From JBMNCQ01 sp049366715 (lineage in GTDB: Bacteria; Bacillota; Peptococcia; Peptococcales; BICA1-8), in contig JBMNCQ010000009.1 in NCBI GenBank assembly GCA_049366715.1, positions 1 through 64,000 on the forward strand: a stretch of DNA of 64,000 bases. Reading direction: 5' to 3'. The notes below the pieces were generated by a model. That model searched no databases. It saw nothing but the letters and a program-made list of their open reading frames with translations, and was not told the origin of the DNA. The stretch's first letter is position 1. Each line of letters starts with the position of its first letter. The translations under genes and the position numbers were made by a program. Below are positions 26,836 through 36,239 of this stretch, one piece after another.

Positions 26836-28311
26836 ATGATGACAATTGCAACTCAACAAAATATTAAGCCTCAGTCAAAGCGGGATACAGTATATTATCT
26901 GCATACACTTATCTTTCTTTTTATTACGTTTGGATTTGGACTTTTACCTACTTTTAGCACTGTCAGTGAAATGGGGATGAAAATTTTAGGGATATTTATT
27001 GGCGCCCTGTACGGATGGATTTTTTTAGGATTGATCTGGCCTAGTTTAATATGTTTGCTTGCTCTTCCGCTAAGTGGTTATATGAATGCTAAAGCTATGT
27101 TTAATGACAGCTTCGGAGACCCTGTCGTTCAAATGATGTTTTTCATATTTGTTTTTTGTGCGACGATAAGCCATTATGGTTTATCAAGATTTATTTCTTT
27201 ATGGTTTATCTCAAGAAAATTTGTGTTAGGTAAACCCTGGACTTTTACTTTTGCGTTTCTGGTATCCATATTCATTTTAGGTGGTTTAACCAGCGCTTCT
27301 CCGGCAGCAATTATCGGCTGGAGTATATTGTATGGCATTTGCGATGTTGTTGGCTATAAACGTGGTGATGCTTATCCAACGATGATGGTTTTTGGAATAT
27401 TGTTCGCCGCGCAGATTGGTATGTCAATGATACCTTTTAAGCAAGTACCGCTGACAGTACTAGGTGCCTATGAAACAATGTCGGGGCAGAGTTTTGATTA
27501 TGGAAATTATATGATTATCTCAATTGTTATCTGCATCATTTTATCATTGATGTTCATTATTGTGGGTAAATATTTTCTTAAACCTGATATGGAGAAGCTG
27601 AAAAAAATTGATCTGGAAGCCTTAGATATTAAGGACGGGTTAGTATTAAATAAGGTACAAAAAATTATATTGCTATTTTTAGTTTTATTAGTAGTTTTAT
27701 TAATCTTACCTACTGTTTTACCTAAAGGATTTTTCTTGGCGGCTTTTTTAAATACCATAGGCAGCACAGGAATATGTGTGCTGATTGTGGCGATTATGTG
27801 CTTCTTGAAAATAGAGGGGAAACCATTATTAGATTTTAAACAGATGGTCAATAGTGGTGTAACCTGGGGTATTATTTTGCTTCTTGCAGTAGTGCAGCCT
27901 TTAGCGAAAGCGATGACAAATGACTCTACAGGTATTGTTAAAATGATTATCAGCACTTTAGATCCAATATTTGCCGGAAAATCAATCGTCTTCTTTATAT
28001 TAGTAATGGGTGCGATTGCCGTTGTATTAACAAACGTAATTAATAATGGGGCTGCCGGTATAGCACTCATGCCCGTATGTTATGCTTTATCGGTTTCTAT
28101 GGGGCTGCCGCCGGAATTTGGAGTTATTATGATCACTATGCTTGTACATTGTGCATTTCTAACCCCGGCAGCCAGCTCCAGTGCAGCCTTGCTGCATGGT
28201 AACGAATGGATTGAGTCTAAGCAAATAGCAAAGTTTTCAGTAATTTTCGTGATGATAGCTTATATTGTGATCGCGTGTGTTACCTTATTATTAGGCTCAT
28301 TTATGTTCTAA
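26836..28311 (+). CDS. SLC13/DASS-type carboxylate or anion transporter
   Basis: A 491-residue membrane protein with about 12 helices. Features of the divalent-anion/Na symporter superfamily include the loop GGLTSASPAAIIGWS and the C-terminal TNVINNGAAGIALMPV and TPAASSSAALLHGN segments, the paired hairpin regions of SLC13. CAAGGAGG lies 8 bases upstream. It follows the flavoprotein genes by 108 bases and is ended by a terminator. I infer import or exchange of the acid used as electron acceptor, for example a substrate/product antiport. Confidence 0.85.
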   Translation: MMTIATQQNIKPQSKRDTVYYLHTLIFLFITFGFGLLPTFSTVSEMGMKILGIFIGALYGWIFLGLIWPSLICLLALPLSGYMNAKAMFNDSFGDPVVQMMFFIFVFCATISHYGLSRFISLWFISRKFVLGKPWTFTFAFLVSIFILGGLTSASPAAIIGWSILYGICDVVGYKRGDAYPTMMVFGILFAAQIGMSMIPFKQVPLTVLGAYETMSGQSFDYGNYMIISIVICIILSLMFIIVGKYFLKPDMEKLKKIDLEALDIKDGLVLNKVQKIILLFLVLLVVLLILPTVLPKGFFLAAFLNTIGSTGICVLIVAIMCFLKIEGKPLLDFKQMVNSGVTWGIILLLAVVQPLAKAMTNDSTGIVKMIISTLDPIFAGKSIVFFILVMGAIAVVLTNVINNGAAGIALMPVCYALSVSMGLPPEFGVIMITMLVHCAFLTPAASSSAALLHGNEWIESKQIAKFSVIFVMIAYIVIACVTLLLGSFMF

Positions 28312-28438
28312 AATATCAAGAGCAGACAAGATGAATTTTTGCAAGTGCTTATAATCAAAATAATAAAAAGTTCATATAAAATATTCTGCCGGTTATACAG
28401 CCTTTCTGTTAAGTAAACAGTAGAAATAATTAAAAGTG

Positions 28439-28471
28439 CAGCGTCAATCATCTTGATTGGCGCTGTATTTT
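28439..28471 (+). terminator. Rho-independent terminator
   Basis: CAGCGTCAATCA and TGATTGGCGCTG form a 12-pair stem with a 3-base loop, followed by TATTTTT. It closes the SLC13 transporter transcript. Confidence 0.85.
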
Positions 28472-28510
28472 TACAGCTGATTTTGCAAAATGAATGTCCG
28501 CAGGAAAGTA

Positions 28511-28648
28511 ATATCTAGGGCATTCAATAAAAGTCTATAACAATAAGGCCGTTGATTACAATAAGGGAATAATTCAAGCCTGACCCCCGAAATTTGACCC
28601 CCGAAATTCCCCCCTGACCCCTGAAATTCCCCCGAAATTTCCAAATGG
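28511..28648. repeat. Direct repeat, left copy, with an expanded tandem tract
   Basis: ATATCTAGGGCATTCAATAA and the following 60 or so bases recur at 28884-28974 (offset 373). This copy carries an extra block of four imperfect GACCCCCGAAATT units before GAAATTTCCAAATG. It contains the dispersed repeat also found at 15974. Confidence 0.85.
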
Positions 28649-28883
28649 CTGAAATAATTAGTTTAGAAACACATATAAACTTCTACATTATTTTCCATCT
28701 TCCTCTGTTATACATCAAAAAAATGTATAAATTACCCATTTTAGAAAGCGACATATAGAAAATAAAAGGGGTAACAACTCTGCCACCCCCATCACGTTAC
28801 AATATCACTATAATCTTCTTGATTATCGTTCCATATAGCAGCCGTCATCTGCCTCGTTTTCTTCCTCGGTGTTTTCGGTATAA

Positions 28884-28974
28884 ATATCTAGGGCATTCAA
28901 TAAAAGTCTATAACAATAAGGTCGTTGATTAGTATAAGGGAATAATTCAGGCCTGACCCCGAAATTTCCAAATG
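28884..28974. repeat. Direct repeat, right copy
   Basis: Near-identical to 28511-28600 with a few substitutions (GGTCG for GGCCG, CAGGCC for CAAGCC), without the tandem expansion. The 235 bases between the copies hold no gene; on the minus strand an acidic C-terminal-like tail (ENTEEENEADDG) ends near 28830 and may be a gene relic. The defence island starts 110 bases to the right. Confidence 0.85.
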
Positions 28975-29029
28975 AAGCAATATTGGTCAAATTTAACTAA
29001 ATAAGTCTAAAAAATAGAGTCATATCACT

Positions 29030-29057
29030 TTGTTACTTATGAAAATAATGGTATGAT
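29030..29057 (+). promoter_or_regulatory. Sigma-A-type promoter of the defence island regulator
   Basis: TTGTTA at 29030-29035 and TATGAT at 29052-29057 are 16 bases apart, with the ATG 30 bases downstream of the -10. It probably drives the XRE gene and perhaps part of the island. Confidence 0.5.
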
Positions 29058-29087
29058 ATTAAGGAAGAATTTGTCGAAGGAGTTTTA

Positions 29088-29297
29088 ATGATGGCTATAC
29101 GGTGCAATTTATCTACACTTATGGGGAAACACCGTTACAAAATGCAAGATGTGTTTGAAAAAACAGGGCTTGCTCGGAGTACTATTTCAAATCTCTACCA
29201 TGACAACATACAAAGAATTGATTTACAAACACTTAACAAGCTATGTGAATTGTTTAATTGTTCAGTAGGTGATTTAATTGAATATGTTAAAGAATGA
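29088..29297 (+). CDS. XRE (Cro/CI) family transcriptional regulator
   Basis: A 69-residue protein that is a single helix-turn-helix domain: MQDVFEKTGLARSTISNLYHD then LQTLNKLCELFNCSVGDLIEYV. GAAGGAG lies 8 bases before the ATG. It is the first gene of the defence island and faces the same way as the modification genes, so it is likely the island's local repressor or activator, similar to small regulators at the head of BREX and restriction operons. Confidence 0.9.
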   Translation: MMAIRCNLSTLMGKHRYKMQDVFEKTGLARSTISNLYHDNIQRIDLQTLNKLCELFNCSVGDLIEYVKE

Positions 29298-29405
29298 GTT
29301 TGTAGCTATTCAATCTTTGATCTATAAATATGTATAACATTGTCTGTGTTGTTGTTTTAATAGTAGAACTATTTAGTTTAATAAGAATTGAGGGGGTGAT
29401 TGGTT

Positions 29406-31121
29406 TTGTGGTGTAAGAATTGTAACAAAGAAGCTTTTAGTGATACTTGCGAAACGTGCGGGAACCCCACAGAACAGGACATTCCTCTTGAAATATATTG
29501 GTGTAATGGTTGTAAAGTTCCAATAATAAGTGAAGTTACTAGATTGGATAAGGATTTATGCCCTTTATGTGGTAGGAAAACTGCATACATGTGTATTGAT
29601 TTGCGACCCGTATTCCCGGAAGAAAGACTTCTTATTGAAATATTGACAGCAAAACCTTTTGCATTCAAAAACAAAACGGTTTGGGCTTCGAGTAATAGAT
29701 ATTACATAGATGGAAAAGTAAAGATGTTGACAACAGCAACATACAAAAAATACTCATCCGAGGAAATTGCAAAACAACTAGCAGAACATAGAGCTGATAA
29801 TGACTATGAATTTTTTAATAATATGGTAGATAGGTTTGTATCTGCAAATAAAGATCGACTAAACTATTTGAAGGTAGAAGCAGTTGATTTTATACAGAAA
29901 TCTGCTGCGAAGTATCCCCCCGAAAGTATTGTTATATCCTTTTCTGGAGGTAAAGATTCGACGGTTGTTGCAGATCTAGCTGCTAGGGCTTTAAGTAATC
30001 CAAGTTTAGTACATATTTTTGGTGACACAACGCTTGAATTTCCGCTGACCTTGGAATATGTAGAACGTTTTAGAATTAACAATCCCAAATCTATATTTAA
30101 GGTTGCTAAAAACAAAGAGCAGGATTTCTACAAAGTATGCGAAGATATAGGGCCTCCAGCTCGTATGCTCCGCTGGTGCTGTTCTATGTTTAAGACAGGG
30201 CCTATAACTCGAGTTCTAAACAGTTTGTATCGTGACCAGGATATTCTTACTTTTTACGGGATACGGAAATGCGAGTCCGTAAATAGAAGTAAATATAACC
30301 GTATTGAAGATAGCGCTGATGCCGTTAAGATACAAAAACAAACAGTGGCTTCTCCCATTTTTTTTTGGAAAGACATTGATATTTGGTTATATATTTTTGG
30401 AGAAAAGATCGATTTTAATGAGGCCTATCGACTAGGATATGATCGAGTAGGTTGTTGGTGTTGTCCAAATAACAACCTAAGAGCTCAATTTTTATCTAAT
30501 ATATATATGCCTGACCAGTCTGAAAAATGGAGAAGCTTTTTAATCGATTTTGCAAAAAGAATAGGAAAACCAGATGCGGAGGTTTATGTTGATACTGGCA
30601 AATGGAAAGCTAGACAAGGTGGTAATGGCGTTGCTGCTGCTGAAGATGTGAAAATTAGGTTTACTAACTGTACAGCAGAGGAAAATGCAAAAATTTATAA
30701 TCTTAACAAACCAATATCCGATAATTTTACAGATCTGTTTATACCATTTGGCAGGGAGAAAAAAGAGCTTGGGCGAAAGATAATTAATGAAACTATTTTT
30801 GTAGATATCAGAACTAATGTGCCTATTCTCTCAATACAACCATTCAGTCAAGATGGATATGAGTTTTCAGTAAAAATAAAGACCATGAACGTAGATAAAC
30901 ACGATGATTTACAACGTATGGTAGGTTATCAAATACGAAAATATAATGCTTGTAGAAAATGTTTGAAGTGTGAATCTCTTTGCAAGTATGGAGCTATTTC
31001 AATAATTGGGGATATTTACCGTATTAATGATGCTAAGTGTAAGAGATGTAAAATGTGTGTTACTGCTAAATATCTTGATGACGGCTGTTTAATGAATAAG
31101 TATTTATATACCAAAGGCTAA
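29406..31121 (+). CDS. PAPS-reductase family protein with zinc ribbons and Fe-S tail (DndC/BrxP-like)
   Basis: TTG 29406 is preferred (5 bases from AGGGGGTGAT) over TTG 29400. The 571-residue protein has three parts. Residues 3-56 hold four CxxC pairs, looking like two zinc ribbons. The centre is an ATP-pyrophosphatase-type PAPS reductase domain with the PP-loop SFSGGKDST at 178-186, GDTTLEF, and the cysteine-rich segments RWCCSMFK and GCWCCPNN. The C-terminus (about 514-560) has CRKCLKCESLCKYGA and CKRCKMC, a ferredoxin-like pattern. DndC uses the same fold to insert sulfur in DNA; BREX type 4 has a PAPS-reductase protein, BrxP. The neighbours decide between these: both kinds are present. 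Confidence 0.88.
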   Translation: MWCKNCNKEAFSDTCETCGNPTEQDIPLEIYWCNGCKVPIISEVTRLDKDLCPLCGRKTAYMCIDLRPVFPEERLLIEILTAKPFAFKNKTVWASSNRYYIDGKVKMLTTATYKKYSSEEIAKQLAEHRADNDYEFFNNMVDRFVSANKDRLNYLKVEAVDFIQKSAAKYPPESIVISFSGGKDSTVVADLAARALSNPSLVHIFGDTTLEFPLTLEYVERFRINNPKSIFKVAKNKEQDFYKVCEDIGPPARMLRWCCSMFKTGPITRVLNSLYRDQDILTFYGIRKCESVNRSKYNRIEDSADAVKIQKQTVASPIFFWKDIDIWLYIFGEKIDFNEAYRLGYDRVGCWCCPNNNLRAQFLSNIYMPDQSEKWRSFLIDFAKRIGKPDAEVYVDTGKWKARQGGNGVAAAEDVKIRFTNCTAEENAKIYNLNKPISDNFTDLFIPFGREKKELGRKIINETIFVDIRTNVPILSIQPFSQDGYEFSVKIKTMNVDKHDDLQRMVGYQIRKYNACRKCLKCESLCKYGAISIIGDIYRINDAKCKRCKMCVTAKYLDDGCLMNKYLYTKG

Positions 31122-31141
31122 TATTAGATAGGGGTTAGAGT

Positions 31142-32029
31142 ATGAGCGATAAATTTAAATTTAGAGCACATGACACCTTTTTTATCAGAAAAGGGTGGCT
31201 ATATAAGGGAATGAAAAATATTCTCCTACAGTCTGATGTTTTTATAAGTAAGACTGAAAACCCAATGGACGTTTTGGGTATTGGTGCAAATATGGTGAAA
31301 GCTTTGAGGTATTGGTTACAAGCTGTTGGTTTGACAACTGAGCCAACATTTGGAAGAAGAACGCAGACCCTTACTGATTTTGGAAGAGTTATTTATAATA
31401 ACGATAAGTACATTGAGGAAATGGGTACACTGTGGCTCCTCCATTATAAACTTGCAAAAAACATTGGAGAAGCAACTGCCTGGTATTTCTTCTTTAATGA
31501 GTTTAATTTATCTGAATTTAATCGAGATGATTTCATTCTTGCCATTAATAATTACATAAGACTAAACGGTGATGAGGTATCCGAAAGATCATTGGAGGAT
31601 GATTTTAACTGCATAATTAACACCTACGTACCGCGCATTAAATCAAACCCTGAAAAAGTACAGCCCGAAAGCAACATTGATTGTCCTTTAGGCGAGCTTG
31701 GGCTTATTGATATTGTGAATAAAAGGGAAAAGTTGTATAAGAAAAGCTATCCTAAGAAAGAGACAATACATCCTCTTATACTCCTTGCTGTTATAATTGA
31801 CAATGCGAAGGGACAAAAGGAGATCAAGATAGCTTCGTTACAAAATGATGCAATGAATGTAGGAAAGGTTTTTAATTTAGATATTATCATGCTTACAAAT
31901 TTGCTTTATAAAATAGAACTACTTGGTTATATAAAGGTTATTAGAACAGCAGGGCTTGATTTAATAAGGATCGTTACAGACATGGACTTTTTAAGCTGTG
32001 TTGTCGAGTATTACAAGCAGATAAATTAA
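31142..32029 (+). CDS. DUF4007 family protein
   Basis: A 295-residue protein beginning FKFRAHDTFFIRKGWLYKGM, the typical start of DUF4007. It continues with DVLGIGANMVKALRYWLQAVGL and a predominantly helical body; the C-terminal part has winged-helix character. DUF4007 genes occur next to PAPS-reductase genes in BREX-4-like and phosphorothioation loci; the biochemical function is not established. It lies 20 bases after the PAPS-reductase gene. Confidence 0.85.
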   Translation: MSDKFKFRAHDTFFIRKGWLYKGMKNILLQSDVFISKTENPMDVLGIGANMVKALRYWLQAVGLTTEPTFGRRTQTLTDFGRVIYNNDKYIEEMGTLWLLHYKLAKNIGEATAWYFFFNEFNLSEFNRDDFILAINNYIRLNGDEVSERSLEDDFNCIINTYVPRIKSNPEKVQPESNIDCPLGELGLIDIVNKREKLYKKSYPKKETIHPLILLAVIIDNAKGQKEIKIASLQNDAMNVGKVFNLDIIMLTNLLYKIELLGYIKVIRTAGLDLIRIVTDMDFLSCVVEYYKQIN

Positions 32030-32068
32030 CATATTATCAAACTTTAATAGTATTGGAGAACACTGTAT

Positions 32069-35000
32069 ATGTTTAATGGAAAAATTGGAGTTTCAAAGGG
32101 CTTTCAAAATTCAATTAATGTTGGTTTTGATTTGAACAATGATGAAAAGATAACAAGCTTTATTCCTACTATTTCGTCACTTGGTATCATTGAGGACGTG
32201 TTGCTTAGTACAAATCATAACTCTCAAGATAGAGCAAGAATTCTTATTGGAGCATATGGAAAAGGTAAATCACATATTATACTCGTTCTGATGGCTCTCT
32301 TATTTAAAAAGGACATTACTCTATTTAGTAAACTCTTAAATAAAATGAAAGAATATAACGAAGAACTATATAATTTTGCACTTGATTATTTGCATAGTGA
32401 TAAAAGGCTATTACCGATCATTATTAGTGGAAGTAGCACGAGTTTAACACAATCTTTTTTAAACGCTCTGCAACAGTCGCTCAGAACAGAAGGGTTTAAT
32501 GATTTAATGCCTGATACTCATTTTCAAGCAGCAATAAAAGCTATTAACCGTTGGAAGACGGACTATTCAGAAACCTATAATAGGTTTATCGGTACTATAA
32601 ACGAGCCTATTAATGAATTTTTACTCTCATTATCTGAATACAATGTAAGTGCATACGAAAAGTTTGAAAAGTTATACCCATCTTTAACGTCTGGTAGTGC
32701 CTTTAATCCTTTTATTGGTTTCGACGTTGTGGAATTGTATATAAAGGTTGTCGAGAAGCTTAAGGATAAAGGTTATGACGGTGTTTATGTTGTGTATGAC
32801 GAATTTAGCAAGTATTTAGAATCAAGCATAACAAAGGCATCAGTTAGTGATATAAAAATGCTTCAAGACTTTGCAGAGAAGTGTAACCGCAGTGCTGAAT
32901 TACAAATGCATCTAATGCTTATATCCCACAAGGATATTTCTAATTACATAGACAAGCTACCAAGGCAAAAGGTTGATGGTTGGCAGGGGATATCCGGGAG
33001 ATTTAAACATATTACCCTACATAACAATTTCTCGCAGATTTATGAGATTATATCTGCTGTAATAAAAAAAGATGAAGACTATTGGGAGGAATATTGCAAA
33101 TTAAATCAAAGGCGATTTGACGATATTAAGGATAGATTCAAAGCAAACGGAATATTCGATAAGAACGATGCCGACATAGCAATTAAAGATTGCTACCCTC
33201 TGCACCCAATATCCACATTTATTCTGCCAAGATTATCTGAAAAAGTAGCACAAAATGAAAGAACGCTCTTTACCTTTCTCTCGTCTGATCATAAGTATAC
33301 ATTATCAGCATTTTTACGCAGTGCAGAAGGCGATTTTCCTATGCTCACCCCTGACTATATTTATGATTATTTTGAGCCGCTATTTAGGAAAGAGATTTAT
33401 ACAAGTGAAGTTCACAAACTGTTTAAGCTCACATCCAATATACTTAACAGATTAAATGATGATTCGTTTGGGGTTAAAATTATCAAGACTATCGCGTTAA
33501 TTTATATTGTGGAACAATTTGAAAAACTGCCTCCAACAGTAGATATTATCGTAGCTGCATTTAAAGAATATGCTGAAAGTACACAAGAAATAGAAAAAAC
33601 ACTGTCAGAACTCATCGAAAAACAGTACGTAATTTACCTTAAGCAAAGCAACAACTATCTAAAGTTAAAGGAAAGTTCTGGAGTAGATATACAGAAAGCT
33701 ATTACCGATACTATAGAGAAAACTAGAAGTACTCTTAGTGTTAAAGAAATATTGAACCAATCATCTTTTGATAGCTATATGTATCCCACAAGTTATAATG
33801 ACGATAAAGAGATTATCCGATATTTTGACTTTGCTTTTATTGACAGTGCCGAATTTTTTGCTGTACAAAACTGGGACAAGAAAATTGAAAACTTTAAATC
33901 CGATGGTGTAGTTTACGCGATTATTCCAGAGAGCGAGGAAGAAATTGAATCAATCAAATCCTGTATTGCAAAGGAGAATACCAAGCATAACAGGATTATA
34001 TTTGTTGTTCCCAATAACTATGTAAATATTGAAAAGATAGCTTTTGAGTACAGTGCTGTAAAAATGCTTAAGAGTGTTGTAGATGAGGACGAGCTTCTTT
34101 TAGATGAATATGACATTTATATTGAGGATTTAGAGGAGGTTATTGGAAGCTTTATTAGATGCTACACAAGACCCGAAACAAACGGGGCAGAGTATTACTA
34201 TATGGGGGAAAGACAACTACTGTATAGAAAGGCTCAATTTTCGGCCTTGTTATCTACAATTTGCGAAAATACGTATCCTTTAACCCCAATTGTAAATAAC
34301 GAATCGATTAATAAAGATACTTTGCCCACAGTTGCAATTAACAGCAGAAATAAAGTTGTTGCCGGACTTTTAGAAAACGAACTTGAAATAAATCTTGGAC
34401 TTACAGGCACTGGACAGGATGTTTCCATAATGCGAAGCACTTTGATTCGTACTGGAATACTTAATAATGAAACTGAACCACCGACTCTCAATCTTACCCC
34501 TGATGACAACAATATGCGAAATCTTTTAGAGACAATATCAAATTTTATCGCAGGAGCCAATAACAATACTGGGCAGAACCTTGGGATACTATACGATAAA
34601 CTTATTTTACCTGAGCATGGCATTGGTATGAAGAAAGGTATTATTCCGATTTATATTGCCGTTGCCTTACATCACTTTAAAAAATATGTGGTGATAAAGA
34701 ACAAAAATGTTGAGGTAAAGATTACTGTTGATCTGCTAAACAGTATTAATGAAATCCCGAGAAACTACACTATTTTTTTAGAAGACTGGAACGAGGAAAA
34801 GGCTGAGTATATAAATAGATTGGCAGAGCTCTTTGCCGATCACATTATTGAAAAAGAAAAAGATTACAATACATTTTCATATATAGTCCTTGCAATGGGG
34901 CGTTGGTATATGGGGCTTCCTAAGTATGCTAAAGAAATGAAGCGGATCTATAATGGTAAAGATTTTGACCACTCCTATCAGCCAATAGATGCCCAGAAGA

Positions 35001-35692
35001 TAAAATTTTTGAACAGCTTAAAACAACAAAATATCAATGCAAGAGAGTATCTGTTTGAAAAGGTTTTTGAGATCTATAACTATCACGAGTTTACTTGTGC
35101 AGTAATAGATAATATCACTGTCGCAAAGCAGCTATTTGATAGTGCGAAAAATAGTCTTGTAAAAGCTTTAATTACTGATGTAAAAAGCATATTCAACATC
35201 AGTAATATTAAGGGAGCGAGCTTAACCTCAATTATTAAAGATTGGTATGAAAGCTTAAAAGATACCACTGTAAATCATTTGTATTTAAATGGTGAGGAGA
35301 AAGTATTACAGCTTATTTCAACAATTAGTAACGATGAAAAAACATTTATAGAACGCCTGGCAAAGGCTGTTACAGGCCTTAGGGTTGATGATTGGAATAC
35401 CGATACAATTGCAGCTTTTGTTGATAGTTTGATAGCGTTTAAAAAGACAGTTGAAGATTTTGAAAAAGATACAAAGGCAGATTTAACAAGTAATACCACC
35501 GGGATATACAAACTCTCTTTTATAGACAGAAGTGGCAGGGAAGTGGTGAAGACCTTTAGTAAAACAGAATATAGTAACACAGCAAAGCTACTGTTAAATG
35601 AAATAAATACTGCACTTGAAGAAATGGGACATGCCATAACCGAGCATGAAAAAAGGCAGGTGCTAATGGAATTGCTGGAAAAGATGTGTTAA
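32069..35692 (+). CDS. Large P-loop ATPase, BrxC/PglY-like
   Basis: A 1207-residue protein with Walker A GAYGKGKSH at 61-69 and a Walker B-like VYVVYDEFSKYLE near 240-252, then long alpha-helical regions without other known motifs. Size, the G-x-x-GKGKSH loop and context (PAPS reductase, DUF4007) fit the BrxC/PglY ATPases of BREX systems. These probably sense or engage phage DNA and control modification. DndH is another large ATPase, but its sequence features are not apparent here. The gene has no frameshifts; ribosome site TTGGAG precedes the ATG. Confidence 0.8.
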   Translation: MFNGKIGVSKGFQNSINVGFDLNNDEKITSFIPTISSLGIIEDVLLSTNHNSQDRARILIGAYGKGKSHIILVLMALLFKKDITLFSKLLNKMKEYNEELYNFALDYLHSDKRLLPIIISGSSTSLTQSFLNALQQSLRTEGFNDLMPDTHFQAAIKAINRWKTDYSETYNRFIGTINEPINEFLLSLSEYNVSAYEKFEKLYPSLTSGSAFNPFIGFDVVELYIKVVEKLKDKGYDGVYVVYDEFSKYLESSITKASVSDIKMLQDFAEKCNRSAELQMHLMLISHKDISNYIDKLPRQKVDGWQGISGRFKHITLHNNFSQIYEIISAVIKKDEDYWEEYCKLNQRRFDDIKDRFKANGIFDKNDADIAIKDCYPLHPISTFILPRLSEKVAQNERTLFTFLSSDHKYTLSAFLRSAEGDFPMLTPDYIYDYFEPLFRKEIYTSEVHKLFKLTSNILNRLNDDSFGVKIIKTIALIYIVEQFEKLPPTVDIIVAAFKEYAESTQEIEKTLSELIEKQYVIYLKQSNNYLKLKESSGVDIQKAITDTIEKTRSTLSVKEILNQSSFDSYMYPTSYNDDKEIIRYFDFAFIDSAEFFAVQNWDKKIENFKSDGVVYAIIPESEEEIESIKSCIAKENTKHNRIIFVVPNNYVNIEKIAFEYSAVKMLKSVVDEDELLLDEYDIYIEDLEEVIGSFIRCYTRPETNGAEYYYMGERQLLYRKAQFSALLSTICENTYPLTPIVNNESINKDTLPTVAINSRNKVVAGLLENELEINLGLTGTGQDVSIMRSTLIRTGILNNETEPPTLNLTPDDNNMRNLLETISNFIAGANNNTGQNLGILYDKLILPEHGIGMKKGIIPIYIAVALHHFKKYVVIKNKNVEVKITVDLLNSINEIPRNYTIFLEDWNEEKAEYINRLAELFADHIIEKEKDYNTFSYIVLAMGRWYMGLPKYAKEMKRIYNGKDFDHSYQPIDAQKIKFLNSLKQQNINAREYLFEKVFEIYNYHEFTCAVIDNITVAKQLFDSAKNSLVKALITDVKSIFNISNIKGASLTSIIKDWYESLKDTTVNHLYLNGEEKVLQLISTISNDEKTFIERLAKAVTGLRVDDWNTDTIAAFVDSLIAFKKTVEDFEKDTKADLTSNTTGIYKLSFIDRSGREVVKTFSKTEYSNTAKLLLNEINTALEEMGHAITEHEKRQVLMELLEKMC

Positions 35693-35707
35693 GGAGGAGC
35701 CTGAGTA

Positions 35708-36223
35708 GTGAATGAAATTGATGTCTGTAGAAGAAGCATAGCTGATTCTAAAATATTTTTTATTTTAAACCCTCATTTTTGGGAGAATTGTAATCCTCAA
35801 ATTATTGAATACGTTAACACAAAAGATTGGAAAGAAGTGAAATTCTTAGATAATAATAGCGGTGTCTTGCACGCAAGTATGAGTGACTTACCTAATGATA
35901 AAGGTGGTATATATGTTTTTATTGCTAAGCCGAACATTATACCTGCTTCACATTTGTATATACTCTATATCGGGAGGTCTCTCATAACAGAAAAACAAAA
36001 TCTACGCAAGCGTTGTTCTGAGTATCCCGAAGACGCGCGCCCAAAGATTTCGAGAATGATTAGTAACTGGGGAAAATATTTATATATAAGGTACTTACCC
36101 CTAGAAGATAATCAACTTATATCTGAGTTAGAAATAGAATTAATTAACACAATTCTACCGCCCTGCAATGATAAGATTCCGGATAAAGAAATAAGAGATG
36201 CGGTTAAAGCTTTTTCTATGTGA
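35708..36223 (+). CDS. GIY-YIG nuclease-like protein
   Basis: A GTG start behind AAGGAGGAG. The 171-residue protein has GGIYVFI near 76 and LYILYIGRS near 94, matching the two motifs GIY and YIG; downstream come LRKRCSEY with the conserved Arg and a Glu in ELEIELINTILPPCND. Active-site elements look intact, though spacing between the motifs is long. It is inside the modification operon, between the ATPase and DndB, so a role as a nuclease effector or processing enzyme is plausible. It is not a standard Dnd or BREX component. Confidence 0.72.
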   Translation: MNEIDVCRRSIADSKIFFILNPHFWENCNPQIIEYVNTKDWKEVKFLDNNSGVLHASMSDLPNDKGGIYVFIAKPNIIPASHLYILYIGRSLITEKQNLRKRCSEYPEDARPKISRMISNWGKYLYIRYLPLEDNQLISELEIELINTILPPCNDKIPDKEIRDAVKAFSM

Positions 36224-36239
36224 AAGGGAGGAACTATAA

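Noticed and set aside
27507..28070. 187-codon minus-strand frame inside the transporter gene
   Set aside because: It is the antisense shadow of a clear SLC13-type coding region.
28560..28640. Tandem GACCCCCGAAATT units as a CRISPR array
   Set aside because: Units are short, adjacent and lack spacers; no cas gene is present.
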